Below are positions 19,077-30,300 of a DNA stretch of 64,000 nucleotides, piece by piece. The notes beneath the pieces were generated by a model that was not told where the DNA came from, ran no database searches, and saw only the letters and a list, made by a program, of their open reading frames with translations. How positions within the stretch are numbered: the stretch's first letter is position 1; each line of letters begins with the position of its first letter. The stretch comes from Symbiodinium microadriaticum (lineage: Eukaryota; Sar; Dinophyceae; Suessiales; Symbiodiniaceae), in contig LSRX01000082.1 in assembly GCA_001939145.1 (NCBI GenBank), forward strand, positions 1,127,841 to 1,191,840, in the 5' to 3' direction. The position numbers and the translations under genes were made by a program.

Positions 19077-20243
19077 ATGTTTAAGCAAGCTATCCGTGTT
19101 TGGGTCGCACAGAACGGCTCTACGTTTTGGGCCTTCCTGGACCAACTCCTTCAGCCGGAAGCCTGTGCAGAGAATGCACTCTCTGAGACGATCCTCGGAA
19201 GCCTCTCAGATTCAGCCGATCCCCCCGAGATGAAGCAAGTTGCGGGCTTCAGCTGGAGTTTCCTCTTCCAGACATATCTGAAGCATTTCGGCTTGGACAC
19301 GGTGGGTGTGCAGCCTGCTGAGCAGCCTCAGTCGGTTGTCGATGCCAAGGCTGAGGAGTCTGGGGCCAAGAAGCTGCATATCATCTTCGTGTCTGTTGCT
19401 GCCGTGCTCCTGAACATCAGCAAGCATGTGGCACTGATGCGACAATCGGCTTCCGCCAGCAAGGACGTGAAAGCATTCAGTGACCTTATGCTGGAGTTCC
19501 TCGCAGCCCATCGTGAGAAGAAGGAGTTCGTTTGGGTCACCCGGCTCTCCAAGTTACAGTGTTGGATGGTTGCCCTTCCCAAACTTGTGAAGAGTGCCGC
19601 CGAGTTCGATATTACCTTCGAGGCTGCGACCAAGATTGTGGGTGACATGGATACCATCCGTGGCTTCTACCAGCAGTTGCAGAAGATCCTCGCGACCATC
19701 CTTCCGGAGCTTGTTGCCGCGCTCCAGGACGAACACAACAAGGTGCTGCAGCTCATGAAGAATCTCTACGAGGAGGTCGTGAAGAAATTCGAGCTCGGCA
19801 TCTTCAAGCAGGATACCTTGGATAAGAATTTCATCATGAGCTTGTGCCGGGACGAGTCCATGCAGAGCCTAGTTGTGCACACCGGCAAGGTCGAGCGGTT
19901 CTTGTCGGATGCACTTGGTTTCATTGAGACGTTGCAGGGCTTGCCAGTTCCCTCGTGGATGCCCCAAGATACCAAAGCTTCGCTGTCAACCTTGATGGGC
20001 GAGGTGAAGAACTTCCAGGGATTCGACGGTGCCACGAGCGAGAGCTTCTCCATGGAATCCGCAAGATTCCTCCAAGTGAGCATGACAATGAGTCAAGCTC
20101 TTTGCCGAAACCTCCAACCAGGAGAGACTCGAGTGGGTCTCGTCACCCGTTGCATGTCTCTTTTGGAGAAAAAGAAGACGAAGTGTGATCCGGCCTTGAT
20201 GAAGAAGGCAATGGCTGTGAAGGGCAAGTGCCAAGTGAGGTGA
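19077..20243 (+). CDS. Gene B, last exon
   Basis: A long helical exon starts MFKQAIRVWVAQNGSTFWAF after TTTGCAG and ends KGKCQVR with a TGA at 20241-20243. It contains LHIIFVSVAAVLLNISKHVA, FYQQLQKILATILPELVAAL and CRNLQPGETRVGLVTRCMSL. There is no membrane segment or catalytic motif that I recognise. The whole gene would encode a protein of roughly 900 residues. A scaffold or helical-repeat protein is possible, but this is only composition-based. Confidence 0.65.
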   Translation: MFKQAIRVWVAQNGSTFWAFLDQLLQPEACAENALSETILGSLSDSADPPEMKQVAGFSWSFLFQTYLKHFGLDTVGVQPAEQPQSVVDAKAEESGAKKLHIIFVSVAAVLLNISKHVALMRQSASASKDVKAFSDLMLEFLAAHREKKEFVWVTRLSKLQCWMVALPKLVKSAAEFDITFEAATKIVGDMDTIRGFYQQLQKILATILPELVAALQDEHNKVLQLMKNLYEEVVKKFELGIFKQDTLDKNFIMSLCRDESMQSLVVHTGKVERFLSDALGFIETLQGLPVPSWMPQDTKASLSTLMGEVKNFQGFDGATSESFSMESARFLQVSMTMSQALCRNLQPGETRVGLVTRCMSLLEKKKTKCDPALMKKAMAVKGKCQVR

Positions 20244-21329
20244 GCTCACTGTACACTGTGCAGTACACGTACAATAGCAGCTGCAGAATGCAGCATGGCC
20301 CGTCTTTACGTCTTGAGTCTACGATTGGCCTTGTTACTTGTTCGATGGTGTCCAACCGTTGCCAACCGATCCAGGAGAATCCAGGATCTAGGTGAGACAC
20401 CAGTAGCCGGTGCAGGCTCCCATTCAATAGTTCCCAGCCGATACTGCCCTACCATAAGGTCTCTGCAGTCATACGAGTCATATTGTCATACTCCGTCCAT
20501 TACTAGTGACATTAGGCTCCATAGTCCATAGTCCAAGAATCCACAAGTCATAATGAGTCAGCCGTCAAGTCAGAGGCTCCAGCTGGCACATAAACAGGAA
20601 CCCGAAGCCTAAACCTAAGCCTAAACCTTAAGCCTAAGCCTAGCCTTAGCCTTTAGCCAAAACCCTAAGCCTATTCCTCAACCGTTTTCGCCTATAATAT
20701 AGCCTCTAACTCTAACCTATAGCCACCTTTAGCCTAGAGCCTAAGCCTAAACGGGCCTAAGCCTGAACCGAGACCGCTTAAACCCTGCCTGTGCACTATA
20801 ACCCCGAGGTTCCTACAAGCTAAAGTCTCAGAATATACCGACTATACCCCTACACAGCCTATTAGCCGCTATAGCCTTCGTACGGCTGTTGACTTGACAG
20901 TGTTTGACTCAGGACGTCGATTACAGATTGAGGTGGTTGAGCACAGAGATCAGAGACCGACTTCGTTGGAGAGCCTTAGACTCCTAGACGACTGAGGTTT
21001 AGGTTTAGGTGGTTGAGGCTTAAGTTAGGCAAGTTAGGTCAGGTGCTTTGGTGGGTTACGGAACCCTGACGACCTCTAATCTGAACTATACTAATCAAGA
21101 GCCTGCTTTTCTGCCGAACAGCCAAAGGCAAAAGAAAGTTGTACTGGGTGGTCACCACGGCCACTCATGTTATATGCTGATGCTGCACAAGGCTGCCAAA
21201 AACGATGGACCGATGGAAAGCCAAAGCAAGCCGAAGCCCTGCAGCCTACATGTCCCAGTCCGATCCGCCCACCGACTGCAGAACGGAATGGAAATCAAAC
21301 CCAGAGCATAACTCATAACTCTACTTTGG
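20244..21329. other. Spacer with CCTAAGCC-type repeats, no gene
   Basis: Downstream of gene B the sequence holds eroded CCTAAACC/CCTAAGCC repeats (about 20605-20790) and AGGTTTAGGTTTAGGTGG (about 20995-21015). The short frame at 21048-21311 has no recognisable features. No polyadenylation signal was identified; dinoflagellates seldom show a canonical one. Confidence 0.55.
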
Positions 21330-21605
21330 TGTAAAATTCAACCCGACAGCGAGGTTTAATTGACCCCGAAGTATGGGTAAAATCGAAGCGGAAGGGTGAG
21401 GTTAAATTGAGCCCAGGAATGGGGTAAAATTGAAGCCGACGGTGAGGTTAAATTGAACCCAGGCGAGGTTAAATTGAACCCAGGAATGGGGTAAAATTGA
21501 AGCCGACGGGGAGGTTAAATTGAACCCAGGCAAGGTTAAATTGAACCCAGGAATGGGTAAAATTGAAGCCCACGGGGAGGTTAAATTGAGTCCCAGAATC
21601 CTGTA
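21330..21605. repeat. Minisatellite of alternating GGTTAAATTGAACCC and GGTAAAATTGAAGCC
   Basis: About eleven half-units of 20-25 bp alternate between GAGGTTAAATTGAACCCAGG and GGGTAAAATTGAAGCCGACG forms. The half-units look like diverged copies of each other. The same core word occurs in the inverted repeat at 1741-1783. Frames through the array give repetitive peptides, but they are not supported as genes. Confidence 0.85.
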
Positions 21606-21671
21606 AAGAAAACGTGATAGAGGAAATTCCAAAATATAATATAATATAATATAATATAATATAATATAATN
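21606..21671. repeat. (ATAAT)n tract ending in a one-base gap
   Basis: An ATAAT pentanucleotide tract runs up to an N at 21671. The N marks an unresolved base at the exact outer edge of the palindrome that follows. Confidence 0.9.
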
Positions 21672-22649
21672 ATGACAATCATACATACATACATACATAC
21701 CTACCTACCTACCTACCTACCTACCTACCTACCTACCTACCTACCTACATACATACATACATACATACATACATACATTCTTCTTCTGCGGGCTTGGAGT
21801 CTGGTGGACGCGCCTAAACATACATGCATACATACATACATACATACATACATACATACATACATGGCATAATATTTAACTCGAATATAGTGGTATTATA
21901 TATTGCACTATACTACATATGCTACATCTTATATCTATAATATTACATTCTACATTGTCGTACACTACATATCATATTATCTGACATTACATATTGTATT
22001 CTACTACACTATTTTGTACTAGTTACTACTTCATGTCATATCATACTATGATACATTTTCTTATATTATATTGTGCTGCAATATACTGTGCTATATTGTA
22101 CCACGTTACAGACATACACATGTACACATGCATATATATGTGTGTGTGCATAAAAATATATATATATATATGCACACACACATATATATGCATGTGTACA
22201 TGTGTATGTCTGTAACGTGGTACAATATAGCACAGTATATTGCAGCACAATATAATATAAGAAAATGTATCATAGTATGATATGACATGAAGTAGTAACT
22301 AGTACAAAATAGTGTAGTAGAATACAATATGTAATGTCAGATAATATGATATGTAGTGTACGACAATGTAGAATGTAATATTATAGATATAAGATGTAGC
22401 ATATGTAGTATAGTGCAATATATAATACCACTATATTCGAGTTAAATATTATGCCATGTATGTATGTATGTATGTATGTATGTATGTATGTATGCATGTA
22501 TGTTTAGGCGCGTCCACCAGACTCCAAGCCCGCAGAAGAAGAATGTATGTATGTATGTATGTATGTATGTATGTAGGTAGGTAGGTAGGTAGGTAGGTAG
22601 GTAGGTAGGTAGGTAGGTAGGTATGTATGTATGTATGTATGATTGTCAT
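21672..22649. repeat. 978-bp near-perfect palindrome (two 489-bp arms)
   Basis: ATGACAATCAT at 21672 is mirrored by ATGATTGTCAT ending at 22649, and matching arms can be followed inward (CATACATACC..., TTCTTCTGCGGGCTTGG..., TACAGACATACACATG) to a centre near 22160. Only the AT-rich centre (ATAAAAATATATATATAT) departs from symmetry. The arms contain CATA/CTAC microsatellites. No coding function is assigned. It is either a real giant cruciform or a fold-back assembly artefact next to the gap. Confidence 0.9.
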
Positions 22650-24152
22650 AGCCATGTTTCTGCAGGTTAGCTGCCACCCGCCGCTTGAGTGGAGAACGTA
22701 CGCAGGCTACTGCATGGTGTGCGGTCTCTTTGGAACAAGCGTCACTGAATGATGTTCCTTGCATCGCGGCCCAAGGCTCGAAATGAGCTTGAGTTGACAT
22801 AGAAGCTAAGATGTGGTATCGGGGTAAAAAAACGCCATCCGTGAGTTGCACGTGAAAAATGCTTTCTCCGTGTACAGCATGAGTTGGACTCGACGATGTG
22901 CATCGAGATTGATCGAGTGAGGGGAGCCGTGTCAATGCCGCGATGGCTGGTAAGTAGGCTGACACATGGCTTCGAGACGTGGGGTGCGACTCTGAGTCTG
23001 AAGTAGCACTTCAGTCGCTGTCGAGTGAGTGGTGCGTGGCAGGCCAGGCTAGCTGCTGCCAGTTTCAGTCAGCATGTTTTTGAGGCACAGTGTGCTTCCA
23101 GCACAGACCTGCTTTCTGATGCGCTGTGCGTTTCGCGTGCAGGTTCCCAGGTGCGCGACATCCTGGCAGGGCTATAGTGCCGCCCTGAGACCAAGCTGTC
23201 GGCCTTGGCTTTGTCCGCAGCCCAACCCGGTCTGCTTGTGGGTGTTTCGACATCCTGTAGAGGTGCGACTCTACATTTCAGCCACGGATATCACACTGGC
23301 CACAGTTGAAGCGTAGAGGAGGTACCTCCCTCCTTCATTTGATCACTTCATCCACGTCCAGCACAAGGCGACTCTCCCAGCGGTGAATTTCCAGCATCTC
23401 CGTGACAGTACACTGATGACGACGGCATCTCTGACTGTTCTATGACATGCGATCTTCTGTCGGCGCACTCTTCTCCGTTCCGAAATGCAGATTCGGATCC
23501 GATATGGGTTGCTGTCATGTGAAAAGCACGGCCAATCCAGGATGCCAAAGATCTCCTTGGCCAACAAGCATCTGTCACACATATATGTATATATATATAT
23601 GTATGTATGTACATATAGAGCTCTATCTCCCTCTCTCTCTCTCTGTGTTGCGGCCGCTTCATCAGAGCTCGAGGCCAGCTTAGACTCGCCAGCGGCAGGG
23701 CTGACAGTGCCGAAGCCTCAGAGTATCTCAGAGTGTCTTGTCAGACACGCTTAGGGGCATGTCTGCCCTACACCTAGGGCTCTGCCTTGAGCAAGGAAGC
23801 TGGACCGAGGCGGGCATCTTTCGTACAAGTTTGCAGTCGAAACAACTTATGGTGCTTGCTTTGCACAGGAAAGTGGATGAAGAGCGTCCAGGCAACGACG
23901 TCTCAAAGAAACACAGCCCTCGCTGCTGTGGTGACTGCTGCAGTGCATGAAGTGAGCGACCGCATCTGCTCAAAAGTTGTTTCAATCTTCTAGAGGCTCA
24001 AGCCGCTTATTGTGTGGTCCCTCAACGACGTATGAGGCTTCTGACGGCGTGGGATGTGCTATGAATGCTTCGATGTTGATGTCACCAATCTGTTTGAACG
24101 TTTGGACGGTTGGCAGGGACAGTCAGAAGAAGAGGTATCATCACTTCTGCAG
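22650..24152. other. No gene recognised; possible 5' region of the kinase gene
   Basis: Beyond the palindrome the sequence becomes mixed unique DNA, with TATATGTATGTATG and CTCTCTCT microsatellites at about 23578-23645. Short frames (for example 23738-23950 plus) are not distinctive. It could hold upstream exons or the promoter of the kinase gene starting at 24156. Confidence 0.4.
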
Positions 24153-24155
24153 AAG

Positions 24156-24375
24156 ATGAGCTCCTGTGGCAGCCTAAGCTGTACGCTTGAGTCTGGTCAG
24201 ATGCTGTTCAATGTTGCCTCAGGCGTCGGGGCATTTCTGCGGAGCACTTTTGTCAAGGGACGGCCAGCGGAGGAGAAAACGGGTGGAAAGATAAGACAGG
24301 GCTTGCGTCGAAGTTGTTTCGTGCTTGGGCAGGCTCTGGCGCGGAAATACGAGATCGGGGAGGAGTTAGGTCGTG
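24156..24375 (+). CDS. Kinase exon: N-terminal region and start of glycine loop
   Basis: The frame begins MSSCGSLSCTLESGQMLFNV just after an AG (24151-24152) and ends KYEIGEELGRG, the beta1 strand and start of the G-loop. The donor lies at or just after GGTCGTGGGC; both GT (inside GGT CGT) and GC choices exist. The segment before the kinase core (KGRPAEEKTGGKIRQGLRRS) is basic, as is common upstream of CDPK kinase domains. Confidence 0.6.
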
Positions 24376-27300
24376 GGCTCACAGCGGCTCCGGTTCTCCG
24401 AATGCTCCCATCGTCAGCTGCTTGAATTTTATCAGTTCGGCAGAAACACCGCCCCTCAGGTGCGGGAGCAACTGCCACAGTCTACCGGGTTCTTGCCTCA
24501 GATTCGATGTTGTTGTTGATGTTGCTGCTGTGTTATACTCTATTTACGGTGTACAACATCTGATGTGTGCAGGCAATCCACCTATTGCATACATATGCAT
24601 ATACATGCACACGTACACACATACATACATAAACAATATATATGTATATATATATATAGGTAGATAGATAGATAGTGTGTATATATATATATACATACAT
24701 ATACATGTATATGCCGNNNNNNNNNNNNNNNNNNNNNNAAAAAAAAAAAAAAAAGAAAAAAAAAGATCCGTTCTTTTAAGGACCTAAGACACAACTGCTG
24801 TCCTGAAAAAGCCAACCCTTCGCAAACCCAACACATATTGAAATGTCCAACCTTTTGAAGACCCAGACACAATTGCATTGAAGACCCTCAAAAGCAAGAT
24901 GCAGCCAGTAAGTATTGCTTGCTTTTTGGGACAGCAAACCCTGTCTAGCCCCAGCTTTTTGTACAGCAAACCCTGTCTACCCATAATGTGATTACGTAGC
25001 GTAGTTAGCATAGCAAAACGTAAAAGTACATCAAATCAATATACATCTATTACATGTACTGGTCACAAACCGCAGGAGGAAATAACAGTCCCAAAGGAAA
25101 TTGCAACTATTCAGTATTATCTGAACCCGTCTTGTTCCAAATACTGTTGAACTGTAGGATTTGAAGGAAACCGATGGAACTCTTGGAATGACCTAATTCG
25201 GATGGTAGATCTCAACAACCTGGAAATAGAACTAATGCTGCGAGGAGATTCCTGTGATATCATCTTGCAACCAGAGAACAGTCGTATCCTGGCGTTGTTC
25301 AAGCGGAGTGCATATGTATTGAATTCAGGTCATGCACGACATCTGTTGGTAGTCTTCCATGCTGTAGCTAAACGCCCAAAGGAATGAAAGATAATGAAAC
25401 GGAATGAAGGACGTGAAGTTTGCACTTTGTACCACAGCACCCCGAAAAGACCGATTAACACAGTACAATTTCTACTGTAGGCTTTTTCCATTCAGCTCTA
25501 GGTCTATTTTTCACTTCGGCCACTACTTGTTAAATCTGGGTTTTGGGGTCCCTATTTCGTTCCCTTTGTGCTAATCTGTAATGACGTGACACATAAGCAT
25601 GAAATAAGCACAACGGACACGATTTACAGTTCAGTTTGGACACTAGGTCATAATGGTAAATCCGAGTTGTTGCGTGTCTTTCACTTGGAATTACTTTTAT
25701 CTTTGGTTCTTCTAGGGGGGAATGTGAGTGAACGGTTAGACCAGATATGACTGCAGGACTGAAGATGGCAAACCGCTGCAAGTGTAGCATTCTGCAACAC
25801 TGAACCTTGTGATCTACTTGTAAACACAGCATGTAGGCAGCCCAGACAGGAGAATAAAATAGCGCCAGCAAAAAAACCATAGCTTCAATTAGGATTAGGG
25901 TTGGATCCATCTTTGCATGCCAAACTGCGCTGCAGTTGCGAGTCGATTGAAAAGCAGATAGAAGCAGAGGCCAGGAACAAGCGCACTGGTCCTCGACTCA
26001 GTTTAGCTCCATGGCAGGGTGGTCCTTCTCTCGTGGTCGTACATTTTGCAAAGCCCAGCAGAAGGCTTGTCGGCGGTGCAATTTCATGCGAGGCCAATTC
26101 GTAGCACTGAAAGCAATGTGCAAGACCGCGGCTCAGTTTAGTTGTTGCAGTAACGAATCGCCTGACAGTCAGGGCACGCCTCTTGCCAGCTCGTGCGAGG
26201 GACAAGATCCAGGATGAGACCATGCTTCGCAACGAAATCAGCATTCACAAGGCTGAGCTGTCGTTTGAGGATTTGCAGGGCTCCACCCAATCGCGATGTT
26301 CTGCATAGACTGAACGGTGATGATACCCTTTTGGCTCGAACCACCAAACTCCCCACGACGAATGCCAGGAGTGCTTCAAGCTGAAAGGGATTTAAAGAAG
26401 ACGGAAAGGGATTTAAAGAAGACGAAGCGAGATTGCTCTCGCCACCCAACCTGGGCAGTCTTGACCATGTCTGGGACAAGTACTCGGGAAGTGTCTCAAT
26501 GGAGTTACGAGATTGCAAACACCGCAAGCCAATCTTCTCCAATTCTGCCGTTGTCAAGCCGCCTGTGCTTGAGAAAGCCGCCAAGGAGAAGGAGAATATG
26601 CATCGAGCCGACAGACTGCCAGCCAGCTACTAGGCAGGCAGCCGGCAGGCAGGCAGGCAGGCAGGTCGGCCGGCAGGCAGGCGAGCACCTTGGTCGAAGA
26701 CCAGCTTTGACTCGAAGAGGTGTGGCAAAAGGTCGACCGCGTATGCTTGTGCAATCCGGCGTCTTCGAAGCTGAAATGGAGAACGACCAGACTCGTGGCA
26801 GATCCTGAAGACTTGCAGTCATCCGTGTCTCAACGTGGGAACTGGACCAGGCTTGGTAATGCAAGTAGCTTTCAAGCTGTGAGACATGGTCAAAAGCGGG
26901 ATAACGAGGACATGAAGCAGAGCAACGGTGAGCGTTGGTGGTGGTGTCACGAGCCCACAGGACTACTGTGCTGGGGAGGCCGTCTGTTTTTTGCCACGCT
27001 GGCACCCTACAAAGCGATCTACCCTCGGTGACACGACGGCACATCCCTATGCAGCTGCGGCCGCTCAACAGGCTTTGGCAAGACTCCTTGATGAGCAGAT
27101 GTTGACCCGGCGGATGGCCGTGGTCTTATGAACCTACACGAAGAGGACATGAGCAGTTTCTATCGAACGCCGATCGCCCAGCCAATGTCAGGCTGAAGCC
27201 TCCATGCGAGTTTCTGTCAACAGAATAAGCCTGTCCAGGAGCGATCTGCGGTTGCATTACTGCAGCCACTTTACAGCGCTGAAGGAGCTAGCAAGCCCTT

Positions 27301-30300
27301 CAAAAACAGAGTTTGTGTGCAGGTTGGTTTTAGTGGTTAACCGGCCTTTTCTTGCCCGCACCTTCTTTTGCATGGTAGCGGAGCTGTGTCCCGGATCCTT
27401 GGGGCCAGCTGGAGGTGGGAGCGCTCTGCGCCCCCCTCGGCAGGAAGAAGCGCTCCGGCGCTCCCCTGCCTTAGGCCAGCCGTTAGGCAAAACGGCGGCC
27501 ATGGACCGGGAAGGGCCACCAGAAGGGTGGCAAAGGAAACAGGAGCGGCCAGGAGGAAAAGAGGAAGGATCGCCTTGCTGGTGGTGAGCCGGACCAACAG
27601 CCAAAGGCAAAGGCAAGAAAGAGGCCGAACAAAGGCCGAAGAAGAGGATGAAGGTCGAACGAGGCCTTGCTGAAGAGATCCGAGCAGCCCAAGAAGAGGT
27701 ATCGGCTGAGGATTACGCCAAGGGTGGAGGAGCTGAAGAGGCAGTGGTCTTCGCTTTCCGAGTGGCAGCCCAGCGCGGGCCCAGGGAGAGCGGTCTTTTG
27801 CCTCCTGGGAAGCCTTTCCAGGATCCAAGAAGCAGACGAAGCAGAGGCCTCACGTCTTGCAGGCGGCCAGCAGGGCTGTCAAGCGGCAGCTTCGGGCCCT
27901 TTCTCTGAAGAAGGAGAAGAAGGAAAGGAAGAAAGAGACGAAGGAGAAGGCTGAATAAGGAGAAGAAGGAAAAGGACACCGTCCCCTAGGCTACGGCGAT
28001 GGAGGCGGGCCGGTGCAGCAGTCTGCTGAGCTGCTGCAGGCGCAGCAGGCGCAGCTGGGCCAGCAGGCTCAGCAGATACAGGCGCTGCAGGCGCAAAGCG
28101 CACCTCAATTGGCGCCGGCTTCGAGCTCCTCGCCTTTCTCCTTGCTGCCCCTGGTGGACACGTGTGGGCTTGGAGGACACGTGTGGGCTTGGAAAGCCCG
28201 ACCTGTTCAAGGGGGACCCGGCGGAGAACCTTTAAGATTGCCTTTGAGGCAAGGTATTCCGAGGCAACGGAGGACTCCTTTATCTTCCCTTGGATGGTCC
28301 GCCGCGCGGCCTGGTTGGTGACACGGTACGGTGTCAAGCAGGACGGCCGGACAGCCTATCAAAGGCTGAGGGGTCGAACTTACAAGGGTAAAGTTGCTGA
28401 GTTCGGGGAGGTTGTCCTGTATAAGATCTCGAACCAGGGTCTTAGGAAGCTTGAGGATCGGTGGGCTTGCGGGGTTTGGCTAGGGAAGACCCTGAGCAAG
28501 GACGAGCACTTGTTGCAACAGCCGACGGCATCCAGCGATGCCGGTCCATCCGCCGACAGGTGGAAAAGAAGCGATTCGTGAAGGAGCTTTTGGACAAGAT
28601 GGTCGGGACTCCTTGGCAGCCTCGGGGTGTTCGCGAGAGGACGCACGGAAGGTTGCCCTGGCTGCGGCGTCCCTTACGGAGAGGCGCCAGCCAAGCACAA
28701 CGCCTAGTGCCGGGCAAGGTTCATGGAACTCGTGGCGAAGGAAACCGGCGGACAGGAGGCCGAAGATGGAGGGGATGACCCGATGGAAGCCGGAAGGAAG
28801 CGCGCCTCAGAAGAGTGCAGCGGTGGAGCAGCCCAGCACCGCCTGCCACGGCGCTCCAGAGCTCGGCAGTTTCGACTGGGAGCGTGCACAGAAGCCTCAG
28901 GAGAAACCCCTTCAAGCCCGAGGACTTTGGGCAGGAAGCGTGAAGCCGAGGGACCTGCGCAGCAGGGAGACGATGAAGGTGAGATCATCGCGGGGCTTCC
29001 CACACTCCACGAGTGGCCCGTTGAAGGTGATCCCGGAGACGCGGTGCTTCTATGTGCTGTGTACGACGAGAGGACAGGAGAAGCCCTCAACGAGGAGCAA
29101 GTGAGGGAAGGAAGAGCCAAGGAAATGAAGCAGATGGAGACCTTTGGTGTCAAGAACGGCATCAGCTATCAGGAGGCGAAGGCAAAAGGACTACGCCTGG
29201 TGAGGTCCCGATGGGTGGACACCGCCAAAGAGATCAACGGAAAGCCCGGCGTGAGGAGCCGGCTTGTGGCGCAGGAGGTGAACACCTACAAGCGGGAGGA
29301 TGTGCCGATGGGCACTCCCGCTCTGAGGGTGCTTCGCGCCGTGATCTCTCATGCCGCGACCGCAAAGCCAGGACAAAGTGTGAGCAAGAAGCTTGTGGCA
29401 AGGTACGACGTGAGCGTGGCCTTCTTCCACACGGAGAACGGTGAAAGGATCGGTGTCGTTCCACCGGCATCCGAGGGCACCCCAGACACCATCTGGGAGC
29501 TGCGCAAGGCCATGAATGGAACGAGGGAGGCCTCAAGACAGTGGGGCGCGAAGATCCGGAAGGTGAAGACCGCCAACGGTTGCAGCGAGCTGTCGCTTTG
29601 TCCGAACACCTATTACCTTGCAGGTGGTGACGTGGCGCTGTCGTGCCACGGCGACGACTCCTTGGCGAGCGGAGAAGCAAGTGAGCTTAACAAGCTGGAC
29701 GAGATCATGAAGCAGAACTACGAGGTGAAGGTTCTGCCGAGGATTGGGGACCCCAAGCATGGAGGGGAGACCGAATCTGGTCGGCACTTGGGCCGAGTGA
29801 TCAAGTGGACGGGCTCTGGGTTCACATGGGAAGCAGACCCAAAGTACTCGGAGCAGGTCGTGGAGGAGCTAAAACTCAAAGGAAGCAGGGGTGTAGACAC
29901 ACCGTCCTCGAAGGCCACAGGAGCAGGGAACAGGCTTGTGGACCGAGAGCTTGAGAAGGAAAGGGCGGATGTGTTCCGCCGGGTGGCAGGCATCATCCTG
30001 TACATGTCGGTAGACCGACCCTCGCTCCAGTTCGCTGCAAGCGAGCTAGCCGAAGGGATGAGCCGGCCCCTCGAGATCCATTGGCTCAGGCTCAAGAGAG
30101 TCGGCAGGTACATCGCAACGTGCCCTGTTGAAAAGTGGCACTTTGAGCTGCAGAAGACCCCCAGCGTCCTTGAGTCCTGTAGTGATTCTGACTGGGCGAC
30201 CGACAAGAAGAGCCGAAAGTCCATGTCGTCGACCTGTGTTTGAAGGGCTGGGCTTGGCTGTACGGAGGTGTTGGAACCAGGGGCCTAGGCCCCAGCACAG

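Noticed and set aside
20600-20800. True telomere
   Set aside because: The CCTAAACC/CCTAAGCC units are degenerate, short and flanked by genes on both sides; they are interstitial.
21402-21698. Repetitive peptide frames (FNLTLPGFNLT type) over the minisatellite
   Set aside because: Simple translation of the tandem repeat; runs through the N and microsatellite, with no start context or neighbouring exon.
21672-22655. YIHTYIHTY-type frames in the palindrome arms
   Set aside because: Translations of CATA microsatellites, mirrored on both strands.
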